A stretch of DNA of 64,000 bases from Mucilaginibacter rivuli (GTDB lineage Bacteria; Bacteroidota; Bacteroidia; Sphingobacteriales; Sphingobacteriaceae), in NCBI RefSeq assembly GCF_019391655.1, contig NZ_JAHXPQ010000007.1, positions 216,236-280,235 of the forward strand, read 5' to 3'. The notes below the pieces were generated by a model. That model had not been told where the DNA came from. It did no database searches and saw nothing but the letters and a program-made list of their open reading frames with translations. The position numbers and the translations under genes are program-made. Of this stretch, positions 51,249 to 59,328 are shown in pieces; within the stretch, counting starts at the first letter, position 1, and each line of letters begins with the position of its first letter.

Positions 51249-52433
51249 ATGAAAAAACTTATTAAAAATGCGATAGGGGCATTGTTGGTTTTGGTTGCGA
51301 TAACCACCGGATACGCGCAGCGTGCCCTGCCAAAAATTATTACCGGGGCCAACCGCACCGACACCTACCTGCCTTATTTAAAAGGTAAAAATGTAGGGAT
51401 GGTGATCAACCAAACCTCCATAATAGGTTCCAATAAAACCCCAAGCGTTGACACCTTGCTCCAGTTGGGCGTTGCCATCAAAAAGATCTTCGGCCCCGAG
51501 CACGGCATCCGCGGCAACGCTGCCGATGGCGCCGAGATCAATAACGCTATTGATGCTAAAACAGGTATCCCCGCCATATCACTTTACGGCAAGCACTTTA
51601 AACCAACACCGGCCGATCTGGCAGGCCTTGATATCCTTATTTTCGATATCCAGGATGTAGGCGCCCGGTTTTATACCTATATCTCCACCCTGCACTATGT
51701 AATGGAGGCTTGCGCCGAAAATAACATCGAGCTTATGGTGCTCGACCGGCCAAACCCCAATGGCGGCTATGTTGACGGCCCCGTATTGCTGGATACCGCC
51801 CTGCGTTCCTTTGTTGGGATGCACCCTGTCCCCATTGTTCACGGGATGACCATTGCCGAATATGCCCAGATGATAAACGGCCAGGGCTGGCTAAAAAATG
51901 GTATCAAATGCAAGCTCCGCATCATTAAAATGCTCAACTACTTCCGTGAACTGCAGTTTGCCTTGCCCGTAAACCCTTCGCCCAATTTACAAACGCAACA
52001 GGCGGTAGTACTGTACCCCAGCCTGTGCTTGTTCGAAGGGACGAACGTCAGCGTTGGCCGTGGTACACCGTTCCCGTTTATGGTATTTGGCAGTCCATTG
52101 TTAAAGGATAAATACAGGTTTGAGTTTACACCGCAACCCATAGCCGGTGTTAGCGATAACCCACCACTAAAGGGACAGCTTTGCTACGGTACCGACCTGC
52201 GTTATTACCGCCCAACCGCTGGTAAACTCAATTTAAGCTGGCTGATGGCCGCTTATAAAGCCTATCCTGATAAAGCGCATTTTTTTATACCTTACTTTAC
52301 TAAACTGGCCGGCACAACCCAGCTGCAAAAGCAAATTGAGAATGGCGATAGCGAAGAAACCATCAGGCTAAGCTGGGAACCCGCCTTAAGCCAGTTCAAA
52401 TTAATGCGACAGAAATATTTGTTGTATAAATAG
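51249..52433 (+). CDS. DUF1343 protein, NamZ-like exo-beta-N-acetylmuramidase (GH171)
   Basis: A 394-residue secreted protein: signal peptide to about residue 24 (TTGYAQ), then the DUF1343 domain with KNVGMVINQTS, FGPEHGIRGNAADG, DIQDVGARFYTYISTLHYVMEA and LDRPNPNGG. The characterised member NamZ of B. subtilis releases terminal MurNAc from peptidoglycan fragments; Bacteroidota such as Tannerella have related enzymes. By that analogy it should act in the periplasm in cell-wall recycling or scavenging. It is divergent from the permease and followed by an octad array. Confidence 0.88.
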   Translation: MKKLIKNAIGALLVLVAITTGYAQRALPKIITGANRTDTYLPYLKGKNVGMVINQTSIIGSNKTPSVDTLLQLGVAIKKIFGPEHGIRGNAADGAEINNAIDAKTGIPAISLYGKHFKPTPADLAGLDILIFDIQDVGARFYTYISTLHYVMEACAENNIELMVLDRPNPNGGYVDGPVLLDTALRSFVGMHPVPIVHGMTIAEYAQMINGQGWLKNGIKCKLRIIKMLNYFRELQFALPVNPSPNLQTQQAVVLYPSLCLFEGTNVSVGRGTPFPFMVFGSPLLKDKYRFEFTPQPIAGVSDNPPLKGQLCYGTDLRYYRPTAGKLNLSWLMAAYKAYPDKAHFFIPYFTKLAGTTQLQKQIENGDSEETIRLSWEPALSQFKLMRQKYLLYK

Positions 52434-52437
52434 TTAT

Positions 52438-52501
52438 TATGCAAATGTGTAAGTATGCATGTGTACAAATAAATCCACCCGCATATTAGCCCATCCATCC
52501 G
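52438..52501. repeat. Octad-periodic array with inverted arms (O5)
   Basis: Eight units in unbroken 8-base phase. The first four are TATGCAAA, TGTGTAAG, TATGCATG, TGTACAAA; then TAAATCCA; the last three (CCCGCATA, TTAGCCCA, TCCATCCG) are of the opposite orientation. It begins five bases after the DUF1343 stop. Confidence 0.75.
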
Positions 52502-52553
52502 GTATGTAGATATCACAATAATTACATTAGATATATATAGGAGGCGTATCACG

Positions 52554-52587
52554 ACAAAAAGCCGTCTTCTGTTTTAGAAGACGGCTT
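52554..52587 (-). terminator. Strong rho-independent terminator of the three-paralogue unit
   Basis: A perfect 12-bp stem AAGCCGTCTTCT / AGAAGACGGCTT with a 5-base loop; on the minus strand it is followed by TTT. It lies 22 bases after the last of the three paralogous genes. Confidence 0.9.
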
Positions 52588-52609
52588 AATTACAATATTC
52601 CTCTGCGGC

Positions 52610-53065
52610 TTACATAGCCCATATATAGATACTCAATCCGTAATTATTAGGGTAAAATGTATCATCGCTTACAACTACATTATCCGTTAAGGTATAATCA
52701 GTTTGTGCCCACATATTCAGACCTTCGCGACTTTGATCATTAATATACCAGTCAAAATTATCGTAGTAAATATTGTAGTTATAATAATTAACTGTTACAG
52801 TATAAGTACCCGTTGTAATATTACCTAAGTGGTAAGATCCATCATAATTTAGCTGGTAGGGGTACACTTGGTAATAATAATCTTCGTTAGTGGTATTATT
52901 ATGCAGCGTAACCCACCAAATTGTGTTTTGCGCCCAATACGGCATACTACCCGACCATGTAGTTAACGTTGCCGGAACCGTAGTTTGCGCGTTAGCTTTA
53001 TTAAAGCCAAGTGATAGGGCGGCAAATACCATTGCCGCCGTAACCAGTAATTTAATGCTTTTCAT
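52610..53065 (-). CDS. Secreted Tyr/Asn/Trp-rich protein, paralogue C
   Basis: A 151-residue protein from ATG 53065. The leader (MKSIKLLVTAAMVFAALSLGFNKANAQ) is nearly the same as in the two upstream genes. The mature part has the shared core VTLHNNTTNEDYYYQVYPY and GTYTVTVNYYNYN, plus FDWYINDQS and a C-terminal NYGLSIYIWAM; it is extremely rich in Tyr, Asn and Trp, almost lacks Lys and Cys, and should be a small all-beta fold. No family is known to me. It is the last gene of a three-gene unit ended by a strong terminator. Confidence 0.8.
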   Translation of the reverse strand: MKSIKLLVTAAMVFAALSLGFNKANAQTTVPATLTTWSGSMPYWAQNTIWWVTLHNNTTNEDYYYQVYPYQLNYDGSYHLGNITTGTYTVTVNYYNYNIYYDNFDWYINDQSREGLNMWAQTDYTLTDNVVVSDDTFYPNNYGLSIYIWAM

Positions 53066-53085
53066 GTTAATTGTTTTTTAACAGG

Positions 53086-53532
53086 TTACTGCCCCCATAT
53101 ATAAATATTTAAACCATAATTGGGGTTGTAATAATAAACATCGCTCGCCTCCACGCTCGATACCAACTCATAGTCGGTTTGCCAATACATGCTTTTGTTG
53201 CCGCTTTGGTCGTTAATATACCAGTCAAAATTACCCCAGGTAACGCCGCCGTTATAATAACTAACCGTTACGCTGTAATAACCTGGCGTAACATAACCCA
53301 TGTGGTAGGCGCCATCATCGCGTAATTGGTAATAATTGTTGTACAGGTAAAAGTCTTCGTTAGTGGTATTATTATGCAACGTAAAATACCAATAAGATCC
53401 CGACCAGCTTTGGAAGCTACCCGATGCCAGCGTAAATAAAACCGGAACAGTACCTTGGGCCTTAGCTTTAAAGCCAAACGAAAGCGCTGCAAATACCATT
53501 GCCAACGCGAGCAGTAATCTTGTTTTTTTCAT
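53086..53532 (-). CDS. Secreted Tyr/Asn/Trp-rich protein, paralogue B
   Basis: A 148-residue protein from ATG 53532 with signal peptide ending FKAKAQ. Relative to paralogue C it keeps LHNNTTNEDFYLYNNYYQL, YHMGYVTPGYYSVTVSYYN, NFDWYINDQSG and NYGLNIYIWG. The core has the rhythm of a beta-sandwich (G-x-Y-x-T-V-x-Y-Y-N). It sits 51 bases after paralogue A and 20 bases before C, all on the minus strand. Gene duplication is evident from near-identical leaders and diverged centres. Function unknown. Confidence 0.8.
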   Translation of the reverse strand: MKKTRLLLALAMVFAALSFGFKAKAQGTVPVLFTLASGSFQSWSGSYWYFTLHNNTTNEDFYLYNNYYQLRDDGAYHMGYVTPGYYSVTVSYYNGGVTWGNFDWYINDQSGNKSMYWQTDYELVSSVEASDVYYYNPNYGLNIYIWGQ

Positions 53533-53583
53533 AATTTGTGTTTTTAAATAGTTTATAAATGGTGTTAATTGATTTATTGCGGT

Positions 53584-54021
53584 TTAATAGGCGTAAAGCA
53601 CTATAAACAGTTCGCCTAGGTCAGTACTTACAGGGATATTATTTGATAGGGTATAGTCGGTACTACTATACATATGCAAATTGTAACCTTCTTCTCCGTT
53701 AGCCAAAAAGTCGAATGGATCCCAAAAAACGTTAGCATTGTAGTAAGATACCGTTAAGGTATACGTCCCCTCGGTAACATGGCCCAAATCGTAGATCCCG
53801 TTACTTTCCATGTCCATGGATCGGGTGTAAAAATTAAAGTCCTCATTGGTAGTGTTGTTGTGCAGGGTAACATACACCATGGTGGCGGTTGTCCAGTTGC
53901 TGTACGTTCCCGATAACGAACTTAGGCGCACCGGAATAGTTGCCTGTGCCTTGGCTTTAAAGCCAAAAGAAAGCGCAGCAAATACCATTGCTACCACTAA
54001 AAGTAGTCTTGTTTTTTTCAT
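53584..54021 (-). CDS. Secreted Tyr/Asn-rich protein, paralogue A
   Basis: A 145-residue protein from ATG 54021, first of the unit. Its leader (MKKTRLLLVVAMVFAALSFG) is almost identical to that of paralogue B. It shares VYVTLHNNTTNEDFNFYT and GTYTLTVSYYNAN, but lacks the FDWYINDQS block: it has FDFLANGEEG instead and ends LGELFIVLYAY. It is the most divergent of the three. A TACATTTG box lies 30 bases upstream. The protein is expected outside the cytoplasm; role unknown. Confidence 0.8.
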   Translation of the reverse strand: MKKTRLLLVVAMVFAALSFGFKAKAQATIPVRLSSLSGTYSNWTTATMVYVTLHNNTTNEDFNFYTRSMDMESNGIYDLGHVTEGTYTLTVSYYNANVFWDPFDFLANGEEGYNLHMYSSTDYTLSNNIPVSTDLGELFIVLYAY

Positions 54022-54051
54022 AAGAAGATGTTTTTTATAGGTTTATAATAC

Positions 54052-54059
54052 CAAATGTA
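54052..54059 (-). promoter_or_regulatory. -7 box TACATTTG before the three-paralogue unit
   Basis: TACATTTG on the minus strand, 30 bases before the ATG of paralogue A; no -33 TTTG at the expected spacing. Confidence 0.4.
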
Positions 54060-54173
54060 CCGATGTAACTAACTGTGTTATTGTGATATATTGGCATCTG
54101 TATGTATTATTTTATCCTGATGAAAAAATAATACATAAGCGGGTATTTCAATAAGGAAATTTCTCCCCCGAAG

Positions 54174-54203
54174 GATTTGACAACTTTTTAAATTTGTCAA
54201 ATC
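54174..54203. repeat. GATTTGACAA inverted repeat
   Basis: Perfect 10-base arms GATTTGACAA and TTGTCAAATC separated by 10 bases. It lies in the 334-base gap between the paralogue unit and the BatA-like gene and could be a hairpin or an operator. Two octad arrays fill most of the rest of this gap. Confidence 0.7.
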
Positions 54204-54240
54204 TAACCCCGCAGTTAACGCACTAAATCAAGATTCTTCA

Positions 54241-54288
54241 TTTGCACATCTGCACATTTTCCCATTCGCACATTAAAACATCCAAATC
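54241..54288 (+). repeat. Octad-periodic array (O6a)
   Basis: Six units at an exact 8-base step: TTTGCACA, TCTGCACA, TTTTCCCA, TTCGCACA, TTAAAACA, TCCAAATC. This is the best copy of the TTTGCACA class. Confidence 0.85.
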
Positions 54289-54297
54289 GTTACAAAA

Positions 54298-54329
54298 TCA
54301 ATCATTCAATCCATCAATCATTCAAAATT
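54298..54329 (+). repeat. Octad-periodic array (O6b)
   Basis: Four units at an 8-base step: TCAATCAT, TCAATCCA, TCAATCAT, TCAAAATT. It is 27 bases before the start of the BatA-like gene and uses a different unit from O6a next to it. Confidence 0.75.
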
Positions 54330-54355
54330 AAATTTCCCTATCTTTACCTACCTGT

Positions 54356-56413
54356 ATGCAATTCATATACCCTGCATTTTTATTCGGACTGGCATCTTTG
54401 GCCATACCTTACATCATCCACCTGTTCCATTTCAGGCGGTATCAAAAGGTGTATTTCTCCAATGTGCAGTTCCTTAAAAACATACAGCAACAGCAATCCT
54501 CAAAAAAGAACCTCAAAAAACGCCTCATCCTCATCACCCGTATGCTGGCCCTGGCTTTTTTAGTTTTGGCCTTCGCGCGGCCGTACATCCCATCCAAACA
54601 AAACACCAATTTGGGCAGGCAGCACGTGGTATCCATATTTGTAGATAATTCGTACTCCATGCTTACCGTTAACCGGGAGGGTACGCTGTTGGACGAAGCC
54701 CGCACCCGCGCCAAAGAAATTGCCGCCGCGTATAGCCTTAACGACCGTTTCCAACTTCTCACGCAAGATTTTGAGGGCCACCACCAAAGGCTGCTCAACC
54801 GCGAAGAATTTAACGACGAGGTCGACAAAATAAAGGTAAGCCCCCAAAGCCGCAACCTGCAGCAAATAATAAACCGCCAGCAAAGCTTACTGAGCACACA
54901 GCATGGCGATGTAAGCAGCATCTACATCCTGTCCGATTTCCAGCAGAACCTGTTCACCGGCCACCCCGTTAAAACCGAAGCTTCAACAGGTTTAAACCTC
55001 ATCAGGCTAAAAGCCACCTCGCTGCCCAACGTCGCCGTCGATTCCGTTTGGCTGCTCAGCGCCGTACACCGCCCCGCCGAAAGCGAAAAGCTCATCGTCC
55101 GCCTCCATAATTACGCGGATGAAAAGGCCGATAAAGTGCCGCTAAAGCTGATGATCAACGGCGCGCAAAAGGCCATCGGTAGTTTCAGTATCGATAAACG
55201 CGCCGTGCAGAATGATACGCTTTCCTTTTCGGGATTACAGGCAGGCTGGCAGCACGCCGAGATCACACTCGAAGATAACCCCGTAAACTTCGATAATCAA
55301 TTCTTCTTCACCTTTAAGGTACAGCAGCAAATGCCCGTGCTACTGGTTGACGGCGGCACACCCAACAAATACATTCAGGCCCTTTTCAATACCGATCCGT
55401 TCTTTAACCCGCAAGCCGTACACTATGGCAACGTGGATTATGCAAGGCTGGCCGCATACCCGCTGGTGGTGCTAAGCGATATCAAATCCATCTCCACCGG
55501 CTTATCGCAACAGCTCAAAACTTACGTTAATAAGGGAGGTACCCTGTTGGTTTTTCCTGCCGATGGCGCGGATATCCCGAGCTACCAATCGCTGCTGCAA
55601 CCCTTAGGCGCCCCCTATCCCGAAAAGGTAATTACCGAAAAAACAAAGGTAAACGCCCTCAACCTGCAAAACCCGGTGTTTAAAAACACCTTCGAGCAAT
55701 TGCCGCAAAACCCCGATCTGCCGCAGATCAGCAAATATTATCAACTCAGCCAATCCACAGCTTCCGGCGAAAGTTTAATGGAGCTGCCCGGTAAAAAAAC
55801 TTTCCTCGGCGATTATTCCGCCCGGGGCGGCAAAGTATACGTATCTGCCGTGCCTTTACAGGATGATTACAGCAACCTGGCGCACCACGCGCTATTTGTT
55901 CCGCTGATGTTCAGGATAGCCCTGTTAAGCGGGCACGATTCGCCTTTGTTTTATACGATCGGTCGCGATGAAAGCGCCGAACTGCCGCCAGTACAATCAT
56001 CCGATAAGCAGCTGCTTAAGCTCAGCATGGGCCAGCAAACCATCATACCCGATGTGCGCCAGCAGGAGGGAAGCACGCAACTTTATTTTAGCGACCAGGT
56101 ACACCAGCCCGGCAATTACGAACTAAAAAGGCAGGATAGCACGGTAGCCGTTTTGGCCTTCAATAACAACCGCAACGAAAGCGACCTGACCTATCTTGAC
56201 GATGCAGGCTTAAAGGCCCAAACCGGCAGCAACGGCAATACCATTGTGGTAAACTCGGGGCCAACATTAAAAGATGCCGTAGTTAATGCAAATAGAGGCA
56301 TCGAATTATGGAAACTTTGTATAATTTTGGGCCTGATTAGTTTGGCCGCCGAAATATTACTCATCAGGTTTTACCAGGCAGAAAAACAAGCCGTTTCTGT
56401 ACCCATAACATAA
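54356..56413 (+). CDS. BatA/vWA-domain membrane protein
   Basis: A 685-residue inner-membrane protein. Residues 1-80 carry a BatA N-terminal domain: FLFGLASLAIPYIIHLFHFRR, then a second helix (RMLALAFLVLAFARPYI). A vWA-like domain follows with the MIDAS-type IFVDNSYSMLTVN. A large periplasmic portion includes a class I amidotransferase-like fold (ALFNTDPFFNPQAVHYGNVDYARL), and a C-terminal helix (LCIILGLISLAAEILLIRFY) closes it. Related Bat proteins were first named in Bacteroides aerotolerance; true function is unclear. It is 15 bases before the dihydroorotase homologue, so probably co-transcribed. Confidence 0.88.
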   Translation: MQFIYPAFLFGLASLAIPYIIHLFHFRRYQKVYFSNVQFLKNIQQQQSSKKNLKKRLILITRMLALAFLVLAFARPYIPSKQNTNLGRQHVVSIFVDNSYSMLTVNREGTLLDEARTRAKEIAAAYSLNDRFQLLTQDFEGHHQRLLNREEFNDEVDKIKVSPQSRNLQQIINRQQSLLSTQHGDVSSIYILSDFQQNLFTGHPVKTEASTGLNLIRLKATSLPNVAVDSVWLLSAVHRPAESEKLIVRLHNYADEKADKVPLKLMINGAQKAIGSFSIDKRAVQNDTLSFSGLQAGWQHAEITLEDNPVNFDNQFFFTFKVQQQMPVLLVDGGTPNKYIQALFNTDPFFNPQAVHYGNVDYARLAAYPLVVLSDIKSISTGLSQQLKTYVNKGGTLLVFPADGADIPSYQSLLQPLGAPYPEKVITEKTKVNALNLQNPVFKNTFEQLPQNPDLPQISKYYQLSQSTASGESLMELPGKKTFLGDYSARGGKVYVSAVPLQDDYSNLAHHALFVPLMFRIALLSGHDSPLFYTIGRDESAELPPVQSSDKQLLKLSMGQQTIIPDVRQQEGSTQLYFSDQVHQPGNYELKRQDSTVAVLAFNNNRNESDLTYLDDAGLKAQTGSNGNTIVVNSGPTLKDAVVNANRGIELWKLCIILGLISLAAEILLIRFYQAEKQAVSVPIT

Positions 56414-56428
56414 CAACAAAGCGCCATA

Positions 56429-57682
56429 ATGAATTTGCTTATCAGATCAGCCCTCATTACCGATCCAAATTCACCCTTTAATAATCAAGTTGCCGATATT
56501 TTAATTGAGAAAGGGCTTATCACTAAGATAGCCCCGGATATCCAATCGGACTTAGACGTATTTGATGCCGCCGGCAAACACGTTTCCCCCGGCTTTTTCG
56601 ATCTCAACTGCAACATCGGCGAGTTAGGCCTGGAAAGTAAAGAGGACCTGCAAAGCGGTACCAAAGCCGCCATGGCGGGAGGCTTTACAGGTTTGGCGCT
56701 TATGCCCAACACCCAGCCACCCGTACACTCAAAATCCGAAGTGGAGTTTATCCTCAACAAGGCGCATAACAACCTGGTTGATGTATACCCTATAGGCACC
56801 ATATCGCACAAATGCGAAGGCAAAGATATGGCCGAAATGTACGATATGTACCAAAGCGGCGCCAAAGCCTTTACCGATGGCAAATATCCTGTGCAGGATG
56901 CAGGCCTCATGGAACGTGCCTTATTATACGCGCAAGGTTTCGGTGGGTTGATCTTCTCTTATCCCGAAGATAAAGCCATCGCCGGCAAGGCAAAGGTTCA
57001 TGAAGGCGAGATCAGTACCCTTTTGGGGATGAAAGGCATACCCGCCCTGGCCGAAGAGCTGATGATAGCCCGCGACCTGTACCTGGCCGAATACACCAAC
57101 TCGCCCATACATTTCAGCACCATATCCACCGAGCACGCTGTTGATTTAATACGCCAGGCTAAAAAGAGAGGCACCAAAGTAACCTGCGATGTAGCCGCGC
57201 ACCATTTGGTATTAACGCACGAGGCCCTTTTAGGCTTCGATTCCCAATACAAAGTAAAACCACCGTTGCGCACCGATGAGGATGTAAAGGCATTGATAGC
57301 AGGCCTTAAAGATGGCACCATTGATGCCATCGTATCGCAGCATACCCCGCACGAGATCGAATTTAAAGATGTAGAGTTCGAGGTAGCCGAGTATGGTATG
57401 ATAGGCCTGCAAACTGCCCTGTCGCTATGCCTTAAAGCCGGCTTATCGCCCCAACTTATCGTGGAGAAGCTATCTATCAACCCGCGCAAAATATTAAACA
57501 CCGGCACAGTAATCATTGCCGAAGGCAGCAAAGCCAATCTGGTTGTTTTTGATGCGGAGCAGGAGTGGACATTCACTAAAGATAACAACAGGTCTAAATC
57601 GGCCAACTCGCCGTTTATCGGCCAGCAATTAAGCGGTAAGGTGCTGCTTACTTGTAACAATAACCACTTATTTAAATCTTAA
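56429..57682 (+). CDS. Dihydroorotase homologue lacking the metal ligands
   Basis: A 417-residue amidohydrolase-fold protein aligned along its length with dihydroorotase, but the catalytic residues are lost. The first metal motif, normally Asp-X-His-X-His, reads DLNCNIGE (Asn60, Asn62). The segment with the second His reads FSYPEDKAIAG, the HxxHxST motif reads HFSTIST and the catalytic Asp in TDHAPH is Gln in SQHTPH. The fold marks PPLRTDEDVKALI, AAHHLVLT and GLQTALSLCL remain. It is likely a structural or regulatory pseudo-dihydroorotase of the pyrimidine pathway, like PyrC' of aspartate transcarbamoylase complexes. It is co-directional with the BatA-like gene. Confidence 0.85.
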   Translation: MNLLIRSALITDPNSPFNNQVADILIEKGLITKIAPDIQSDLDVFDAAGKHVSPGFFDLNCNIGELGLESKEDLQSGTKAAMAGGFTGLALMPNTQPPVHSKSEVEFILNKAHNNLVDVYPIGTISHKCEGKDMAEMYDMYQSGAKAFTDGKYPVQDAGLMERALLYAQGFGGLIFSYPEDKAIAGKAKVHEGEISTLLGMKGIPALAEELMIARDLYLAEYTNSPIHFSTISTEHAVDLIRQAKKRGTKVTCDVAAHHLVLTHEALLGFDSQYKVKPPLRTDEDVKALIAGLKDGTIDAIVSQHTPHEIEFKDVEFEVAEYGMIGLQTALSLCLKAGLSPQLIVEKLSINPRKILNTGTVIIAEGSKANLVVFDAEQEWTFTKDNNRSKSANSPFIGQQLSGKVLLTCNNNHLFKS

Positions 57683-57687
57683 TAAAA

Positions 57688-58362
57688 ATGATGGACCCGA
57701 AAATACAGTTAGCTATCCAAAACGCGATAGAGCTATACGCCGACAGCAAAAGCTTAAATGCTAAAGCGATCAATACTGAACTGGTAAAAGTGTTTTCGGC
57801 CGACGAAGACTTTTTATCTAAGGTTGACCTGCTGGATGCCGCGTTCGATAACTATCCCCAACTGGAAGAACTCCGCGAAGTGTTTTTCGACCTGTTGCTG
57901 ATGAATTTCTTCAGCGCTGATGTGATCAAGCTGGAAGAAGATTACCTCGACTCGCCCGAATGGGAGCAGATAGAAGAAGATACGCTTGACCGCGGAACCG
58001 AACTGCTTAACGTACTGCTGTACCTTAACGAGTGCGAAGATGAAGGTATTGAGCCTGAACTGGAAGACTTTTTAAAAGAGTTTTTATTGGTAGAGGAAGA
58101 CGAGTTCCAGGATGAACACCGCATTTATGAGGATATGATTGCCAACCAGATATTAATGGAAAGCAACGTGTCCGAAATTGCCAAGGTAGCCCAAAGCGTT
58201 GATGAAGAATCGGAACTGAAGGAACTGTTCTACCCCATCATGTGTTTCTTTTACGACCCAAAACCAACCGCGGATACTAAAAAACAGATTGCGCAAAACG
58301 CTGTAAATAAAGACTTTGATCTGGCTATTTTTAGTATCTTAGAAACATTTAATCACGCTTAA
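57688..58362 (+). CDS. Acidic hypothetical protein
   Basis: A 224-residue, highly acidic, all-helical protein (EEDYLDSPEWEQIEEDTLDRGTE and EEDEFQDEHRIYEDMI), with two Met codons at the start (57688 and 57691). No signal peptide, no membrane helix, no Cys-rich site. It follows the pseudo-dihydroorotase by five bases and precedes DUF4199 by 13, so all are one operon. I do not recognise the family; the fold could be a HEAT-like or ARM-like alpha solenoid. Confidence 0.75.
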   Translation: MMDPKIQLAIQNAIELYADSKSLNAKAINTELVKVFSADEDFLSKVDLLDAAFDNYPQLEELREVFFDLLLMNFFSADVIKLEEDYLDSPEWEQIEEDTLDRGTELLNVLLYLNECEDEGIEPELEDFLKEFLLVEEDEFQDEHRIYEDMIANQILMESNVSEIAKVAQSVDEESELKELFYPIMCFFYDPKPTADTKKQIAQNAVNKDFDLAIFSILETFNHA

Positions 58363-58375
58363 AAAACCTACTATC

Positions 58376-58948
58376 ATGGAAGACCAACTTATCCCGCTAC
58401 CCCCAAATCCAACCAAAATTGCGACGAAATGGGCATTGATCAGCCTTGCGATAGGCATTGTTATTACCTATGCCGTCCAGTTTTCAGGCCTGGATATGAA
58501 TAGCCCGGTAAAATATTTGGGATATATTCCATTTATAGGAGGCTTATTGCTTACCCAAAAAGAGTTTAAAGATGAGCTGGGTGGCTACCTTACTTTCGGG
58601 CAGGGTTTTTCTGCAGGTTTCCGCTTTGCATTGTTCAATGGTTTATTACTGGCCATATTCACTTACCTGTACTTAGCTATTTTAAGTCCTGATGTTTTTG
58701 CCAAAGCGATGGAAACCTCAAGAGCAGCCATGGTAGCAAAAGGCATGAGCGATGAGCAGGTTGAAAAAGCGATGGCTATGGCAATAAAGTTTGGCCCCAT
58801 TGGCGGCGCTTTCTTTTTAGCGATATGGTATGCCATCCTTGGTGCCATATTAGCCTTGATAGGGGCATCTATATTTAAAAAAGAGAAAACACTATATGAT
58901 ATAGAACGTGAAGCAGCAGCTAATGAAGACACAACACCAGCTGAGTAA
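58376..58948 (+). CDS. DUF4199 membrane protein
   Basis: A 190-residue inner-membrane protein with four predicted helices (WALISLAIGIVITYAVQFSG; YLGYIPFIGGLLL; FALFNGLLLAIFTYLYLAIL; GGAFFLAIWYAILGAILALIGASIF) and the family mark TFGQGFSAGFRFALFNG. DUF4199 is a Bacteroidota family commonly found beside dihydroorotase and glycosyltransferase genes, as here. Function unknown. It ends the BatA operon and is followed by a perfect 17-bp hairpin. Confidence 0.85.
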   Translation: MEDQLIPLPPNPTKIATKWALISLAIGIVITYAVQFSGLDMNSPVKYLGYIPFIGGLLLTQKEFKDELGGYLTFGQGFSAGFRFALFNGLLLAIFTYLYLAILSPDVFAKAMETSRAAMVAKGMSDEQVEKAMAMAIKFGPIGGAFFLAIWYAILGAILALIGASIFKKEKTLYDIEREAAANEDTTPAE

Positions 58949-58965
58949 TCGTTAAAAAAACTTTC

Positions 58966-59004
58966 AAAAAAATAGCGATGGGTTTAACCCATCGCTATTT
59001 TTTT
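58966..59004 (+). terminator. Bidirectional terminator built on the TAGCGATGGG hairpin, copy 2
   Basis: A perfect inverted repeat with 17-base arms: seven A, TAGCGATGGG, a TTTAA loop, then CCCATCGCTA and seven T. It ends the BatA-DHOase-DUF4199 unit. The same core is at 39218-39244. Confidence 0.9.
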
Positions 59005-59320
59005 GCTCAAAAGGCCTGTGCGCAAGGTTCCCCTCTTGAGAGGGGCAAGGGGTGTGTCCTTTGGTAAACACGCCACCTGAAATATACACCGGCGCTGGTC
59101 GGTGTTATCACCGCACCTGATTATAATGTAACTACCAAAACTCTTCCCTCGGGGAAGGGTGCGGCTGAATTGTGTAGTGGTGGGTAGGGGTAATTGCATA
59201 ATGCAATGTCGCATAAACCCCTCCCTAAAGCCTCCCGTTGGGAGAGAATCGCACAACCCCAACGCTTTTTTAATCTTCAGAACACCTATCATGATAACAC
59301 CGATCACAGGTTGTAAGCAT
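59005..59320. repeat. Intergenic patch of nested REP-like elements
   Basis: The 316 bases hold several hairpins: CCCCTCTTGAGAGGGG near 59032, CTTCCCTCGGGGAAG near 59141 and TCTCCCAACGGGAGG-like inverted pair near 59225-59250, plus two CGGTGTTATCACCG elements facing each other (plus strand at 59095-59117, minus strand at 59292-59312). The latter pair would bracket a mobile unit of about 218 bases. No ORF was found inside. Confidence 0.6.
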
Positions 59321-59328
59321 CAGGCAAA

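Noticed and set aside
53086..54021. Tandem paralogues as a diversity-generating retroelement target
   Set aside because: No reverse transcriptase, template repeat or clustered A-to-N variation was seen; ordinary duplication explains them.
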